Assembly: GCA_032717465.1 (NCBI GenBank)
Contig: CM064667.1
Coordinates: 2,439,605-2,503,604, forward strand
Length of the DNA stretch: 64,000 bases
Source: Coenobita brevimanus
Taxonomy: Eukaryota; Arthropoda; Malacostraca; Decapoda; Coenobitidae
Direction: 5' to 3'
Part shown: in pieces, positions 28,984-38,518 of the stretch
Position numbering within the stretch: position 1 is the first letter of the stretch
Layout: each line of letters opens with the position of its first letter
Translations under genes and position numbers: made by a program
Notes under the pieces: generated by a model
Databases searched by the model: none
What the model saw: the letters and a program-made list of their open reading frames with translations, nothing else
Told to the model about the DNA's origin: nothing

Positions 28984-31209
28984 TTGCCATCCCCCTCCAC
29001 CTCCCCTACCACCTCAGCCTCCACCGCCTCCACCACACCGTGCACCTCACCTGACATCTCACCCGCCACGCCTTGCTCACTCTCACCCCTTCCCTCCGCC
29101 ACCTCACCCTTTCCACCCAAGCCCGCGTGCCCTGCCCACCCCACCACCCCCGCAGGACAACCCACTACCACCACCCTCTCCCCTCCACACCTACGCACGC
29201 CCACTCCAACGTTCTCACCTTCTTCTGCGTCCCCAACGCGCGCGATGGCCCGCGCTAACCGACCCCGCCCACCCCGCACGCCTGCTTCCCCACCCACACC
29301 CACCCTCAGAACCACCACCACCACCACCCCCTCTGGCCGACTCTTATGCCCACCCACCCGATACACACACACCGTCAAGCTACATCAGGCCCAAATCCCC
29401 TCTACCTGTACTCCCCAGAGACTCAACGCCGCATTACCACGACACAAAACCCGGCCTTCACCCACACTGTCCAGCATTCAGCCTCCAACCACACTGACAG
29501 CCACACCAAGCAACATGAGGATTAAGCGGGCCGTATGGGCCCCTACCCTTACCAAGAACCACCGACTCCGCAGGCCACACCACCTGTTAAATATCCTCCA
29601 GTCGACCACCGCCCCCTCCACCCTCTTCCTCACCTATGACCAAGCACAGGAGGAAAATTCCTACACTGTCACCTGGCAGAACACACTCCGACACCTCCAG
29701 CCCGTTTACACCACCCCCAACACTCTAGCGTTCCACCTCCAGCCACAGGGACGTGACTTTTTTCAAGAACACGGTGGTGAAATGCGTGGCTTTAACAGAC
29801 GCATATACGGTACTCCCGAAGAAACTCCCGGAGAATACCATAGTATCCCCGACAACAGGGCGAACCAGAAACAACGGAGTTCGCCCACGAAAATGCCGAC
29901 ACCCCCACTCGGACCCCACAGGGTAGCCGCCACTAGCCACCACCACTCCGGGCAACAACGACACATGTCAGCCTGGGCCGTGTGCCCCTGTGACATTCAA
30001 CCACCACGGCGCTGCCACCGTAGGCGAAAGACACTACCTTCGCGTGGCGGAATCACTGAGTTAGCTAGGGGTGGAGTCAGAAATAGCACTCCAGGCAGCG
30101 CCCCTCTGGTAGAGACGATCTATGGTCGCTCCCACAGTGATTTGGTAGAGACGATCTATGGTCGCTCCCACAGTGATTCGGTCGAGACGATCAATGGTCG
30201 CTCCCACAATGTCCAGGTAGAGACGATCAATGGTCGCTCCCTTAGGGCTCCGGTTGGGACGATCAATGGTCGCTCCCACAATATCCAGGTAGAGACGATC
30301 AATGGTCGCTCCCTTAGTACTCCGGTCGAGACGATCAATGGTCGCTCCCTTAGGGCTCCGGTTGAGACAATCAATGGTCGCTCCCACAATATCCAGGTAG
30401 AGACGATCAATGGTTGCTCCCTTAGTACTCCGGTCGAGACGATCAATGGTCGCTCCCACAGTGTTCGGGTAGAGACGATCAATGGTCGCTCCCCCAGGGT
30501 CCAGGTGGAGACGATCAATGGTCGCTCCCTTAGTCCTCCGGTCGAGACGATCAATGGTCGCTCCCACAATATTCGCGTAGAGACGATCAATGGTCGCTCC
30601 CCCAGTGTCCAGGTGGAGACGATCAATGGTCGCTCCCTTAGTCCTCCGGTCGAGACGATCAATGGTCGCTCCCACAATATTCGCGTAGAGACGATCAATG
30701 GTCGCTCCCCCAGTGTCCAGGTGGAGACGATCGATGGTCGCTCCCAGGGCGTAGTTAGGAAAGGGACGTCTTCACAACCGGAGACTGAACTTCAGGGGTC
30801 TCATTCCAGAATATCCCGGAAAGACCTCCCTGCTTCCCCTGGTCTCTGTTCCCTACGCTTGGCCTTCGAGCAGACACACCTGTCGGGCCCCTGTGACAAC
30901 CGCTGCCGCAGCCCTCCCCTGACGGTGCCTCTGGTCGTGGGAGACCGCAGTCTGTCGCCTCTTCCGGCCCTCCCTAGGACACCCGGGCGAGACCTCACCA
31001 CGCCCCCGCGACGCCGGGACCTGACCCAGAGGTTCCTAGACCTCTTCGGCCCCAGTCCTACGGGCCTTACGCCGGAGCCCAGTCCGGAAGCCCCCGGACG
31101 CGAGAGGACGCCCTCGCGAGCTGCCCCGTGCCCTCTCGGCTCGCCCCACCCTGACGACGCCCTCAGTCCGACCGGATCACCGATGACTTGTCCTTGTTTC
31201 TCTCCATGA
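28984..31209 (+). CDS. ORF3 of element 2: internal segment continuing through the 3' LTR
   Basis: A single frame of 741 codons begins just after the gag stop and crosses the LTR boundary at 29778 without interruption. Codons 1-265 are internal (P/T/S/H-rich, then HHLLNILQ, QEENSYTVTW, FHLQPQGRDF). ATG 29782 lies 4 bp inside the LTR and opens the 475-codon LTR part: basic N-terminal region (GFNRRIYGTPEE), 18 12-residue repeats (VETINGRS), then a proline/arginine-rich end (DLTQRFLDLFGPSP, FSP stop). Element 1 has the same design. No domain recognised. It may be translated from gag or LTR transcripts, or only in part. Its start codon is undetermined. Confidence 0.55.
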   Translation: MPSPSTSPTTSASTASTTPCTSPDISPATPCSLSPLPSATSPFPPKPACPAHPTTPAGQPTTTTLSPPHLRTPTPTFSPSSASPTRAMARANRPRPPRTPASPPTPTLRTTTTTTPSGRLLCPPTRYTHTVKLHQAQIPSTCTPQRLNAALPRHKTRPSPTLSSIQPPTTLTATPSNMRIKRAVWAPTLTKNHRLRRPHHLLNILQSTTAPSTLFLTYDQAQEENSYTVTWQNTLRHLQPVYTTPNTLAFHLQPQGRDFFQEHGGEMRGFNRRIYGTPEETPGEYHSIPDNRANQKQRSSPTKMPTPPLGPHRVAATSHHHSGQQRHMSAWAVCPCDIQPPRRCHRRRKTLPSRGGITELARGGVRNSTPGSAPLVETIYGRSHSDLVETIYGRSHSDSVETINGRSHNVQVETINGRSLRAPVGTINGRSHNIQVETINGRSLSTPVETINGRSLRAPVETINGRSHNIQVETINGCSLSTPVETINGRSHSVRVETINGRSPRVQVETINGRSLSPPVETINGRSHNIRVETINGRSPSVQVETINGRSLSPPVETINGRSHNIRVETINGRSPSVQVETIDGRSQGVVRKGTSSQPETELQGSHSRISRKDLPASPGLCSLRLAFEQTHLSGPCDNRCRSPPLTVPLVVGDRSLSPLPALPRTPGRDLTTPPRRRDLTQRFLDLFGPSPTGLTPEPSPEAPGRERTPSRAAPCPLGSPHPDDALSPTGSPMTCPCFSP

Positions 31210-32183
31210 GGAAATACGAGTGACCCTGTAACAATCGTGAAGTAGGTTAAGTGTGACTCCCTCTCTCTTAGAATAAGTATTGTGCAGTGAATTTATGTAA
31301 TCTCTATTGGGGTAAATCAGAACACAATATCCAGTTGAAGGACGAGAATGTGGATTAAGATCTAAAGTGAAAATACGTGCGAGTGTCACCCCGAATCATT
31401 CTAAAGACAAATCTCCAGAACCAGAAGAAAGACTAAACTATTATTGGAGTTCTATTGGCTAGTCTCTAAGTAATATTGTGAAATAGTATTTACGAGTATT
31501 CCGACTTTGTTACGTGTTGTGAAGCGAGAGTCTATATATCATACTTGGAAGATGTGTAATTAATAAGCCTGTGCCTACAGAAACATGTTCCCACTCTAAA
31601 TATCAAGAAAAGGGAGTATTAACGATATTCCCTCCCTCCGCACGCTACTCCTAAAAACCCTCTCCATTCCTCGCTCACGCTCTTAAAGCCAAAGTAAGAA
31701 TCAGAGTTATTTGGCAAAGAATCTTCGCCAATAGGAAACACCTAAACTCCCTTGCTAATATCGGGCATCCTCCAATATTACCATAACTTTCTCCTCGCCG
31801 TTTTAAGTCACTCTCTGCGTCTCCCCTACCTCTTCCTAGTGGATCACAAACCCCCTCCCCCCCCTCCCCTTACGCGCTCCGCGCGCACCTGTATTTACTG
31901 CACTCCTAGTACTAAGATTTGTTGTATTGTCATTAGTATCTAGAAAGCTAGTATCCTGCGAGATACACATATCTTAGATAAGGTTTTGTATTGCTCTATA
32001 TTGTGTTGTAATATCTGCTGAAGTGTCCTGTGTCTGACTGTGGTAATATACGTCTATGGTGTGCCGAAGGTTTTTATGTCCTGCCTCTCTTTATTGCACT
32101 AGCTCTGGTCTCGAAAGAGGACCCCGCTCCACGTTGGGTGAAATAGGTACGAGAAGTCGAGCCTAATTCTACCCAGCATTACA
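29778..32183 (+). repeat. 3' LTR of element 2 (2406 bp)
   Basis: Starts TGAAATGCG after CACGGTGG and ends CAGCATTACA, followed by the GGAAT duplication. Differs from the 5' LTR by scattered substitutions, one indel and a rearranged stretch of the 36-bp array. Confidence 0.95.
30109..30756 (+). repeat. 36-bp tandem array, 18 units, in the 3' LTR
   Basis: Same number of units as the 5' array, but units 12-14 are near-copies of units 15-17 (variable ends CTTAGTCCTCCG, CACAATATTCGC, CCAGTGTCCAG twice). In the 5' LTR, units 12-14 are distinct. All units keep the reading frame. Confidence 0.92.
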
Positions 32184-32377
32184 GGAATACTGTATGAAAA
32201 ATTCAAAATGGGTGTGGTGCACAGCACTGCGCTCGCTTGCCGAGAGAAAACGAACTAACTCCTTTCTGGTAAAATTTTTGCGCGCTACTCATTTGAGTCC
32301 ACGTTCCTCCTCTCCTCGCAGCATTGCTGTATGTGAGGATATTTTTGCAGCCCTTCACCTTTTCGTATTGTTTCGCC

Positions 32378-32453
32378 ATGCCTCCCAAGCGCCCTGCATC
32401 ATCTCCAGCATCGGGGGAGCCCACTGCAAAGAAGCAGCAGCACCATACTCTAA
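32378..32453 (+). pseudogene. Tigger transposase N-terminus (before the LINE)
   Basis: MPPKRPASSPASGEP followed by TAKKQQ is the common basic N-terminal lead of Tigger-type transposases just before the DNA-binding HTH. It is cut after ~25 codons by the LINE T-run and continues in degraded form at 34864. Confidence 0.65.
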
Positions 32454-34863
32454 TTTTTTTTTTTTTTTTTTAAATAACAGAATGGAGGAAGGAAAAACAA
32501 ATGAATAAAAAAAAATAATCCATTCACCAGATTACTGGTGTCCTCTGTTCATAAAATATCTGTAACAGTTAGACTTGAACAGCTGTGGGTTGAAATTTGG
32601 AGGGAAACAACTCTGGGGAAGCCAGTCCCAGAGAGACGCAGTTCGGGGAATGAAAGAATTCTGATAGGCAGAAGTTCTGCAATATGGCTGAGTGACATTC
32701 CAGTCATGAGTGCTACCAGATGCCCGTGTAGCACGAGGGAAGGCATGGAGAGGTAGCACCATGGACACAACTTTGTATGAGCATTTGCCAAAAAAATATC
32801 TAAAATAATGCAAGGGAGGCAACATTCCTTCTTACTTGCAGGGGAGGTAGTTTATATGTAATGGCAGGGTTGTTAATGATTCTAACAGCTTTGTTCTGAA
32901 TTTTGTCTAGTTGTTTTAATGCAACCTCTCCACAACCATTCCACAAGGGTGAGCAATATTCAAGCTGAGAGTGCACATGACTCTTATAAATTATAGCTAA
33001 CTGCTCATCAGCGAAGAAGTCGCGGACTTTGTACAATAATCCAAGTTTCTGTGAGGTGGATTTAGAAAGTGATCTGACATGAGAGGTCCAGCTGAGGGCA
33101 TTGTTAAGTGAGGTGCCAAGAGTTTCAATACTTTTGGAGATGGGAATATTAGTAGCACTGAAGGTAATGTACGAATCTGGCAATATCTGTCTATTAGTAA
33201 ACTGTATATACTTAGTTTTACTAGCATTAAAAGAGACAAGGTTGTTTTGTCCCCATTCACTGATCGTAGATAGATCTTGATTTATGGAGATGGCTGTACT
33301 GAGTTGAGAGGTAGAGATATTAGACTTTGTAAATGGGTGTCTGAGTGTGAATGAACTATGTAGTGTTGAGTCATCTGCATATGAGTGAATGGGATTGTGG
33401 GTGACAGATAAGAGATCATTAATATGAACCAGAAATAGGGTTGGCGCCAGAACTGATCCCTGCGGCACGCCGGTGTTAATTGAGTGGAAATTGGAATATA
33501 CATCATCTACTTTTACTCTTATTTTCCTGTCACTAAGATATGAAGAAATCAAAGGAACAAAAGACGTTAGTCCATAGCAAGGGAGTTTGGACAGCAGGGA
33601 ACGGTGCCATACTCTGTCGAAAGCTTTAGAAATATCAAGGGCTACCGCATGAGTTTCTCCATGTAGATCAATTGATTGATGGATGGTATGAGTTAAGAGA
33701 TTGAGTATGTCAATGGTGGATCTTTCGTGGCAAAAACCATATTGTCTATCACTAATTAAGTTGTTGGATTCAAGATGTTTAACAGTGTCCTTATTAATTA
33801 ATGTTTCAAATACCTTACCAAGAGAAGATGTGACAGCTATTGATCTGTAATTGGAGGGGTCAGACGAACTTCCTTTCTTCGGAATTGGGTGGATATTGAC
33901 TTCTTTCCATGAATTTGGGAATAAAGAAGTACGTATGCATAGTCTGAATAATTTAGCTAGGACAGAGGCAAGTTCAGGGGAACACTTTTTCAAAACAATC
34001 GGCGGAATTCCATCTGGGCCTGGAGCTTTGTTGGTAGGTAAATTGTCTAGGATGGATTTTACCTATCTTGTCTGTATTTTAAGTGGGGCAATTTCGGGAG
34101 AGTCAAGTTTAATACTGGGACATTCTGGCGGGTATCGTCTATGGTAGAGTTTCTAGCAAAGGTACTAGCAAAGATATCTGCTTTCCCACGTGGGTCATTT
34201 GTAATGTTGCCATCTGAAGATTTTAGTGGGGGAATGGAAGATGACTTGTTAATGTTATTATTGAAAGAATTAATAGTTGACCAGAATATTCTATTGTCAT
34301 TAGGGTTAAGTAGTTTCGATGCCTGCTTTTGAAGAAAGTTTGATTTAGATAGATTTAATACAGCTTTTGCATGATTTCTAGCAATTTTAAATTGGGAGAG
34401 TGATTCAGATGTTTTTGATTTTAAGAGTTATATGCTAATGACTTTTGGGCTGTTGCTCTGGCACAGTTGCCATCAAACCATTTTGGAGAGTTCGATCTTT
34501 TAGAGAACTGTTGACTTGGTATGAATAAATCCATACCAGCTAGTATTAAGTCGCAAATGTGGGACTGGGTAGAACTTGGATCGCTAGAGAAGAAAGACTG
34601 CCATGGAATGTTAGCAAAATAATTTCTAAATCCATCCCAGTTTGCCCTATCAAAGTGCCATCGGGTCACCCTGACAGGTTCAGAACGGGGAGGTGTGGGA
34701 GGGTTAACTAATGAGGCTTTGATGAGACTGTGATCAGAGGATCCAAGTGGTGACAGTACCTCTATCCTGTACTGATCTGGATTATTTGTCAAGAATAAAT
34801 CCAAGAGATAGGCATTATGGTCAGGATTATCAGGTATTCTGGTTGATTGCTTTACCAACTGGG
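32454..34863 (-). mobile_element. Jockey/CR1-like LINE, copy 2, 5'-truncated
   Basis: T-run 32454-32470 is the antisense poly(A) tail. The body matches copy 1 (1469-4139) but is truncated ~280 bp sooner, ending within the endonuclease at KQSTRIPD-type sequence. It is inserted in the N-terminal coding region of a Tigger. Confidence 0.9.
32532..34863 (-). pseudogene. LINE ORF2 of copy 2 (endonuclease end plus RT)
   Basis: Broken into frames: 34421-34863 (LDLFLTNN, SDHSLIKAS, FDGNCARAT), a frameshifted linker 33994-34420, then RT 32800-33993 (FPNSWKEVNIHP, ALDISKAFDRVWH, PQGSVLAPTLF, catalytic SYADDSTLH, LPPLQVRRN). The C-terminal 97 codons, frameshifted at ~32810, end FMNRGHQ (32532), showing the true ORF end that copy 1 has lost. 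No intact ORF. Confidence 0.87.
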
Positions 34864-35010
34864 TGGAAAGGAAATTGGAAAGTATAAGACCCCATGAGGA
34901 GGGGCAGGGAGTCTCGGAGATTGGGCGTGCTTTAGGCCTTGCTGTTTCCACCACTGGGACTGTGACGAAGAAAAAGGAGATGTACAAGAATATGGCCACC
35001 TCCTTCTCCA
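34864..35010 (+). pseudogene. Tigger helix-turn-helix fragment (after the LINE)
   Basis: Reads KRKLESIRPHEEGQGVSEIG and RALGLAVSTTGTVTKKKEM, the pogo/CENP-B-type DNA-binding HTH of Tigger transposases. It belongs with 32378-32453. The DDE domain does not follow. Confidence 0.65.
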
Positions 35011-35193
35011 CAATTGTATACTGTACAGGTATTGCTTACTTGTTAATAGGGAGTGGGTAAAGATTAGGTGGGGGGTCTGAGGGGGTCCTGGGACGCATCC
35101 CCCCATTTACATGTATTTTTCAATGAGGAAAATCGTTCCGATATACACAATTTTGAATTATGAAAGTTTTTTGGATATCGAGGACTCACTGTA

Positions 35194-37379
35194 TGATGTT
35201 CTGTGCTTACTTGAACCCCAGAAGAAAATGGGTTGTTGATTGCATGCATATCTTGAAGGTTCCATAACTTGCATGCTCCATTACTTGCATGTACCCTGTT
35301 GTCTAGGTATGCTGGGCTATTATTTTGAAAACATGGTAGCCTTCACTCTTTTATGCAGTCATTCTCAGTACTAGAATATTTAATGCATATTTATATACAG
35401 TTCTTCAGTGCTGTATATGTAAGTTATTGCTGTTGCTTTACTTTGGTCTGTCATGCCTAGCAGACCCATTAAGCACAGATAAGCAGCTGCTTCTTTAGGG
35501 TTGTCTCACAGTTGCAACACAGTACATACCATGTAGGGATCTGGCATCCCCATATTACAGACAGTGCCATACCAGCATCAGACCAGGCTCCTTCCCACTG
35601 TGAGATGCAGTGAAATATGAGAGTTTGGCTCCTGAGTGGATGCTGCAGTTGTTCCACCCAGGGTGCACCGTGCCACCATGTGTAGGTCACTTGTATCATA
35701 TCGTATCGTTTATAAAGGCTCCAACATGCTTGCATGCGTCGACCTTGGTCACCTAATATCTATCCACGCAGCTCGGTCTCTGGCAGCCTCCCTATTCAGT
35801 CCCTTATCCATGAGGTCACGCTCTATGATGAAAACCATATAATTAAGTGAACATAGTGAACAATTGTAAGAGGTTTTCTTCACCTGCTTAAAATGACTTG
35901 ATGCCAGCCACTTTATAGGGAACTTCAGTCACTGAAATGCTTAAAACAGCCAAGATCTTCCTTTGAGCAAGCTTGCATCAAACCCTTTTAACTGGATGTT
36001 TCCTGATGACCCCCTGCTGAACCTCTTAACTCTGATGATGCACATATTGTTTAATCCTTTTTACCTTTAAGCTGTTACATTTAGCATGGAAGAGACAGTT
36101 CCAACATGAGGGGTTAGGTAGAGCCTTAATAAACCACTTGAGTAAAAGAGATCTTTCTGTAGTTGAATATAGTTATTTAGAGACAGGAGAAGCATTCAGA
36201 GTGCAACACCCATGCCCTATATTTCCTGCAGTTGGTCTAAGGAACAAACATTTGTCTTTGCCCTGTGACCTCACCTTTCATCCAACAGTTCCCCAAATCG
36301 GATCCCAACATCCTTGACTGTCCTTCTCCTGTTCCACCAAGCTTTATCTGTAGAATAATATTTCCTTGATATTTGACTGATTGTTATCAAAATGATATCC
36401 TCTCATCTTTGCTTTACCCTGAGCCCCTCCACCAACTTTGATCAGAATCAGGTAAAAACTGTAAGTTGACCTTGTCTTGCAACTTTGACCTTTGACCTGT
36501 TGTATTAAGAAAACTTTAGCTTAGTCCCTTGTATAACTCTCAACCCTTGCAGCAAATTACATCAGAGCTGTTTTAATCAGTTTGTTCATACACACCCACA
36601 CACACAGACTGAACTTTGACTTTCCCCTGTGACCTTGACTGTTGACTGATTGTTATGAAAATCAGATCCTTTCATGTTTGCCTTAGCCTGAACCCTTCCA
36701 CCAAGTTTGGTCTAAATTAATGAAAAATATTTAAGTTGACCTTGTTGTGTGATCTTAACCTAGCCATGACTTATTGTTTACAAAACAGTAGGTCAGCACC
36801 TTTGCTGACCCTCTTTCCTTGAACCAAGTTTGGTAATTGGATTGAAACTGGTTAATACTGCATACATAGATACACAAATAGATAGACACACACCATGCAA
36901 AACAATACCCTGCTCTGCACAGATGTTAAAATAAGCTGTCAGTCACTGAAGTAGCTTCATACAGTATGTACTATCATTTTTTTCTTTTTCCCCTCGTAGT
37001 AACCATACTGATTGTTATAATTACATAGAACAAATGAAATACTGTATTGGAGGCATCTGTGATGAGTGTACAACATCTGATAACCCCATTATTCCATAGT
37101 CATCTTAATCATTGTCATCCTGATCTCATTCCCACCTCACAGTAATCTGGTGTTCCATTTTCCTCTCCTTGGCTCTTCCAAAATAATTCCTTATAATTTG
37201 CCTTGTTTATGCATTTGATTATTGTGCTATACTTAACGATAGCACATTACTGAAAGCTTATAGTATTGAGCAAGGGTCAGAAGAAGATAAGGTACTGTCT
37301 GTAAGGCACCATTGACATTTTTTAATAACTGTTTCTTCAATCTGCCATTATAATGAAGGAAAAATTAAAGAGAAAGTGA
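35194..37379. other. Non-coding with old dispersed repeats
   Basis: About 35500-35720 resembles, in the same orientation, the repeat at 52980-53110 (GTGAGATGCAG, CACCATGTGTAGG). 36190-36870 carries three to four degenerate ~200-bp units with the CTTTGACCTTTGACCTG theme and phrases such as CCACCAAGTTTG. 52240-52440 is a further copy. No gene seen. Confidence 0.5.
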
Positions 37380-38065
37380 GCTATGGAAAATGTTGAGGCC
37401 AGGGAACTGGATTGAGCTGGTTGGCAGAATTCTGTCAGGGAGGAGTGTATGACTAGGGTTTGGCACCCCTGTCCTTTCCCAGCAAAATTGTAATGATCAG
37501 ACTGACTCAAGGTGATAGGTGGTATGAAACACTGACAAATGGATGTTTATGCCTGTGAAGTGGAGTCAGGATTCTAGGGGTGTGAATGGTGAGTGAATGA
37601 GAGTGTGGCCTATATAATGGACAGACTTAACAAGAGCCTACATGTAGTGGTGCCAGGTACCCAGAGGGAGCCAAGCAGCTGTGGTGTCCACCCAGAAGCC
37701 AGACTTTCTTATATTCCCCTGCACCTTACTGTGGGAAGGACCCTGGTGAGGTGCTGTCTGCCAGAAGGACATGACAGATCCCTACATAGTGTATATAGCT
37801 GCTGTACTGTGTCTGTGGGATGGCCCTACAGAAGCAGTGGCTTACCTGTGTTTGATGGGTCTGCTCAGCCAGACAGGCCTGGGTTAAGCAGCAGCAACTA
37901 CTTATGGTTAATTTCCCTTTGTCAGGTTACCAGGGCTGTGGAGTTGGTACCCAAAACACCCGACTCCAACACCACAGGCCTGCAGGTTACTTCTTGCTCT
38001 CAGGATCTTACCTCACCGCATCTTTAGGTGGGAAGAGAGGTGTGGGTCATGATGATGATGATAAT
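37380..38065 (+). repeat. GAT-tailed LINE 3' region with an internal insertion
   Basis: 37390-37630 matches the 3' region at 51500-51720 and 54113-54240 (AGGGAACTG, ACTGACTCAA, GTGAATGAGAGTGTGGCC). After a ~350-bp foreign segment (37640-37990, related to the repeat near 53000) it ends GTGGGAAGAGAGG and ATGATGATGATG at 38048. No open coding meaning. The 144-codon frame from 37593 is treated as chance. Confidence 0.5.
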
Positions 38066-38429
38066 AATGCAAATTAGAGATATTACTCTCCAGGAGTTAC
38101 TGTATGTCAGTACTGTAGCAGCACTTGAATTTTAAATGTAAGAGTTCACATGTGATAGATTTACCTGTCAGTATCATTGAGTATCATCATCGTCATCCAG
38201 ATTTCTTTGACCATCCTAAGGAAGGCAGTGTTCAGAAAGCAAGGAAAGAGAAAGCGCAGGAGAGGGAGAGCAAACAACAGCATATCCAGTGAAATGGGCT
38301 TGACATTCATTCATTCACTATTATTTATATCTGCTTTTCATTTGACCAGGCAGATATAGTTAACATGTCAACTGACAAGTTAAAAGGGGTTGCCAGAGGG
38401 CATAGATTAATAAATCCTTTTTTGGTCAG

Positions 38430-38518
38430 GGTGTACAAAGCTGCCACACACCGTGACTGCCTCCACCCCAGGCCAGGAATGGGCAGAGTACATGGAGCTG
38501 TATCAGCTCATTGAGAAA
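38430..38518 (+). CDS. Candidate exon, unknown gene
   Basis: An acceptor-like CCTTTTTTGGTCAG precedes it and the donor GTACGTGAG follows. Of three frames one is fully open: CTKLPHTVTASTPGQEW then AEYMELYQLIEK. Composition is protein-like and differs from the surrounding repeats. It may belong to the PRDM-like gene whose candidate exons lie 8 kb downstream on the same strand, but nothing in the exon itself proves this. Confidence 0.3.

Larger units (their letters stand above)
24972..32183 (+). mobile_element. Complete LTR retrotransposon, element 2 (gag plus ORF3, no pol), TSD GGAAT
   Basis: Two nearly identical 2.4-kb LTRs bound a 2.4-kb interior. A perfect 5-bp duplication GGAAT flanks it (24967-24971, 32184-32188), and the LTRs start TG and end CA. 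The interior has a PBS, gag and a third ORF. There is no protease, RT, RNase H or integrase, so it must have relied on enzymes from a relative such as element 1. Gag-only, long-LTR layout recalls TR-GAG/LARD-type non-autonomous elements known from plants. Few differences between LTRs suggest fairly recent insertion. Confidence 0.95.
32189..35193 (+). mobile_element. Tigger relic, internally deleted, split by a LINE
   Basis: Includes a 5' leader, transposase start codons at 32378 (MPPKRPASSPASGEP and AKKQQ), the LINE insertion 32454-34863, then the helix-turn-helix part KRKLESI, EEGQGVSEIGRALGLAVSTT (34864-35010), and finally a 3' end (35040-35193). The right TIR is, in reverse complement, TA-CAGTGAGTCCTCGATATC. 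The whole DDE core is missing, so it is a deleted, non-autonomous copy. The left TIR is not recognisable next to the LTR element. Confidence 0.72.

Noticed and set aside
25255..30698. Long minus-strand frames (repeats of ATIDRL or ERPLIVST)
   Set aside because: They are mirror frames of the 36-bp array. A 3n-period repeat without stops opens several frames at once.
25303..30756. 36-bp direct repeats looked at first like a CRISPR repeat array
   Set aside because: Units are contiguous with no unique spacers, lie inside LTRs and encode an open frame. The genome is eukaryotic.
37593..38027. 144-codon ORF as a host gene
   Set aside because: It spans the junction of two dispersed repeats and no domain or splice logic is visible.
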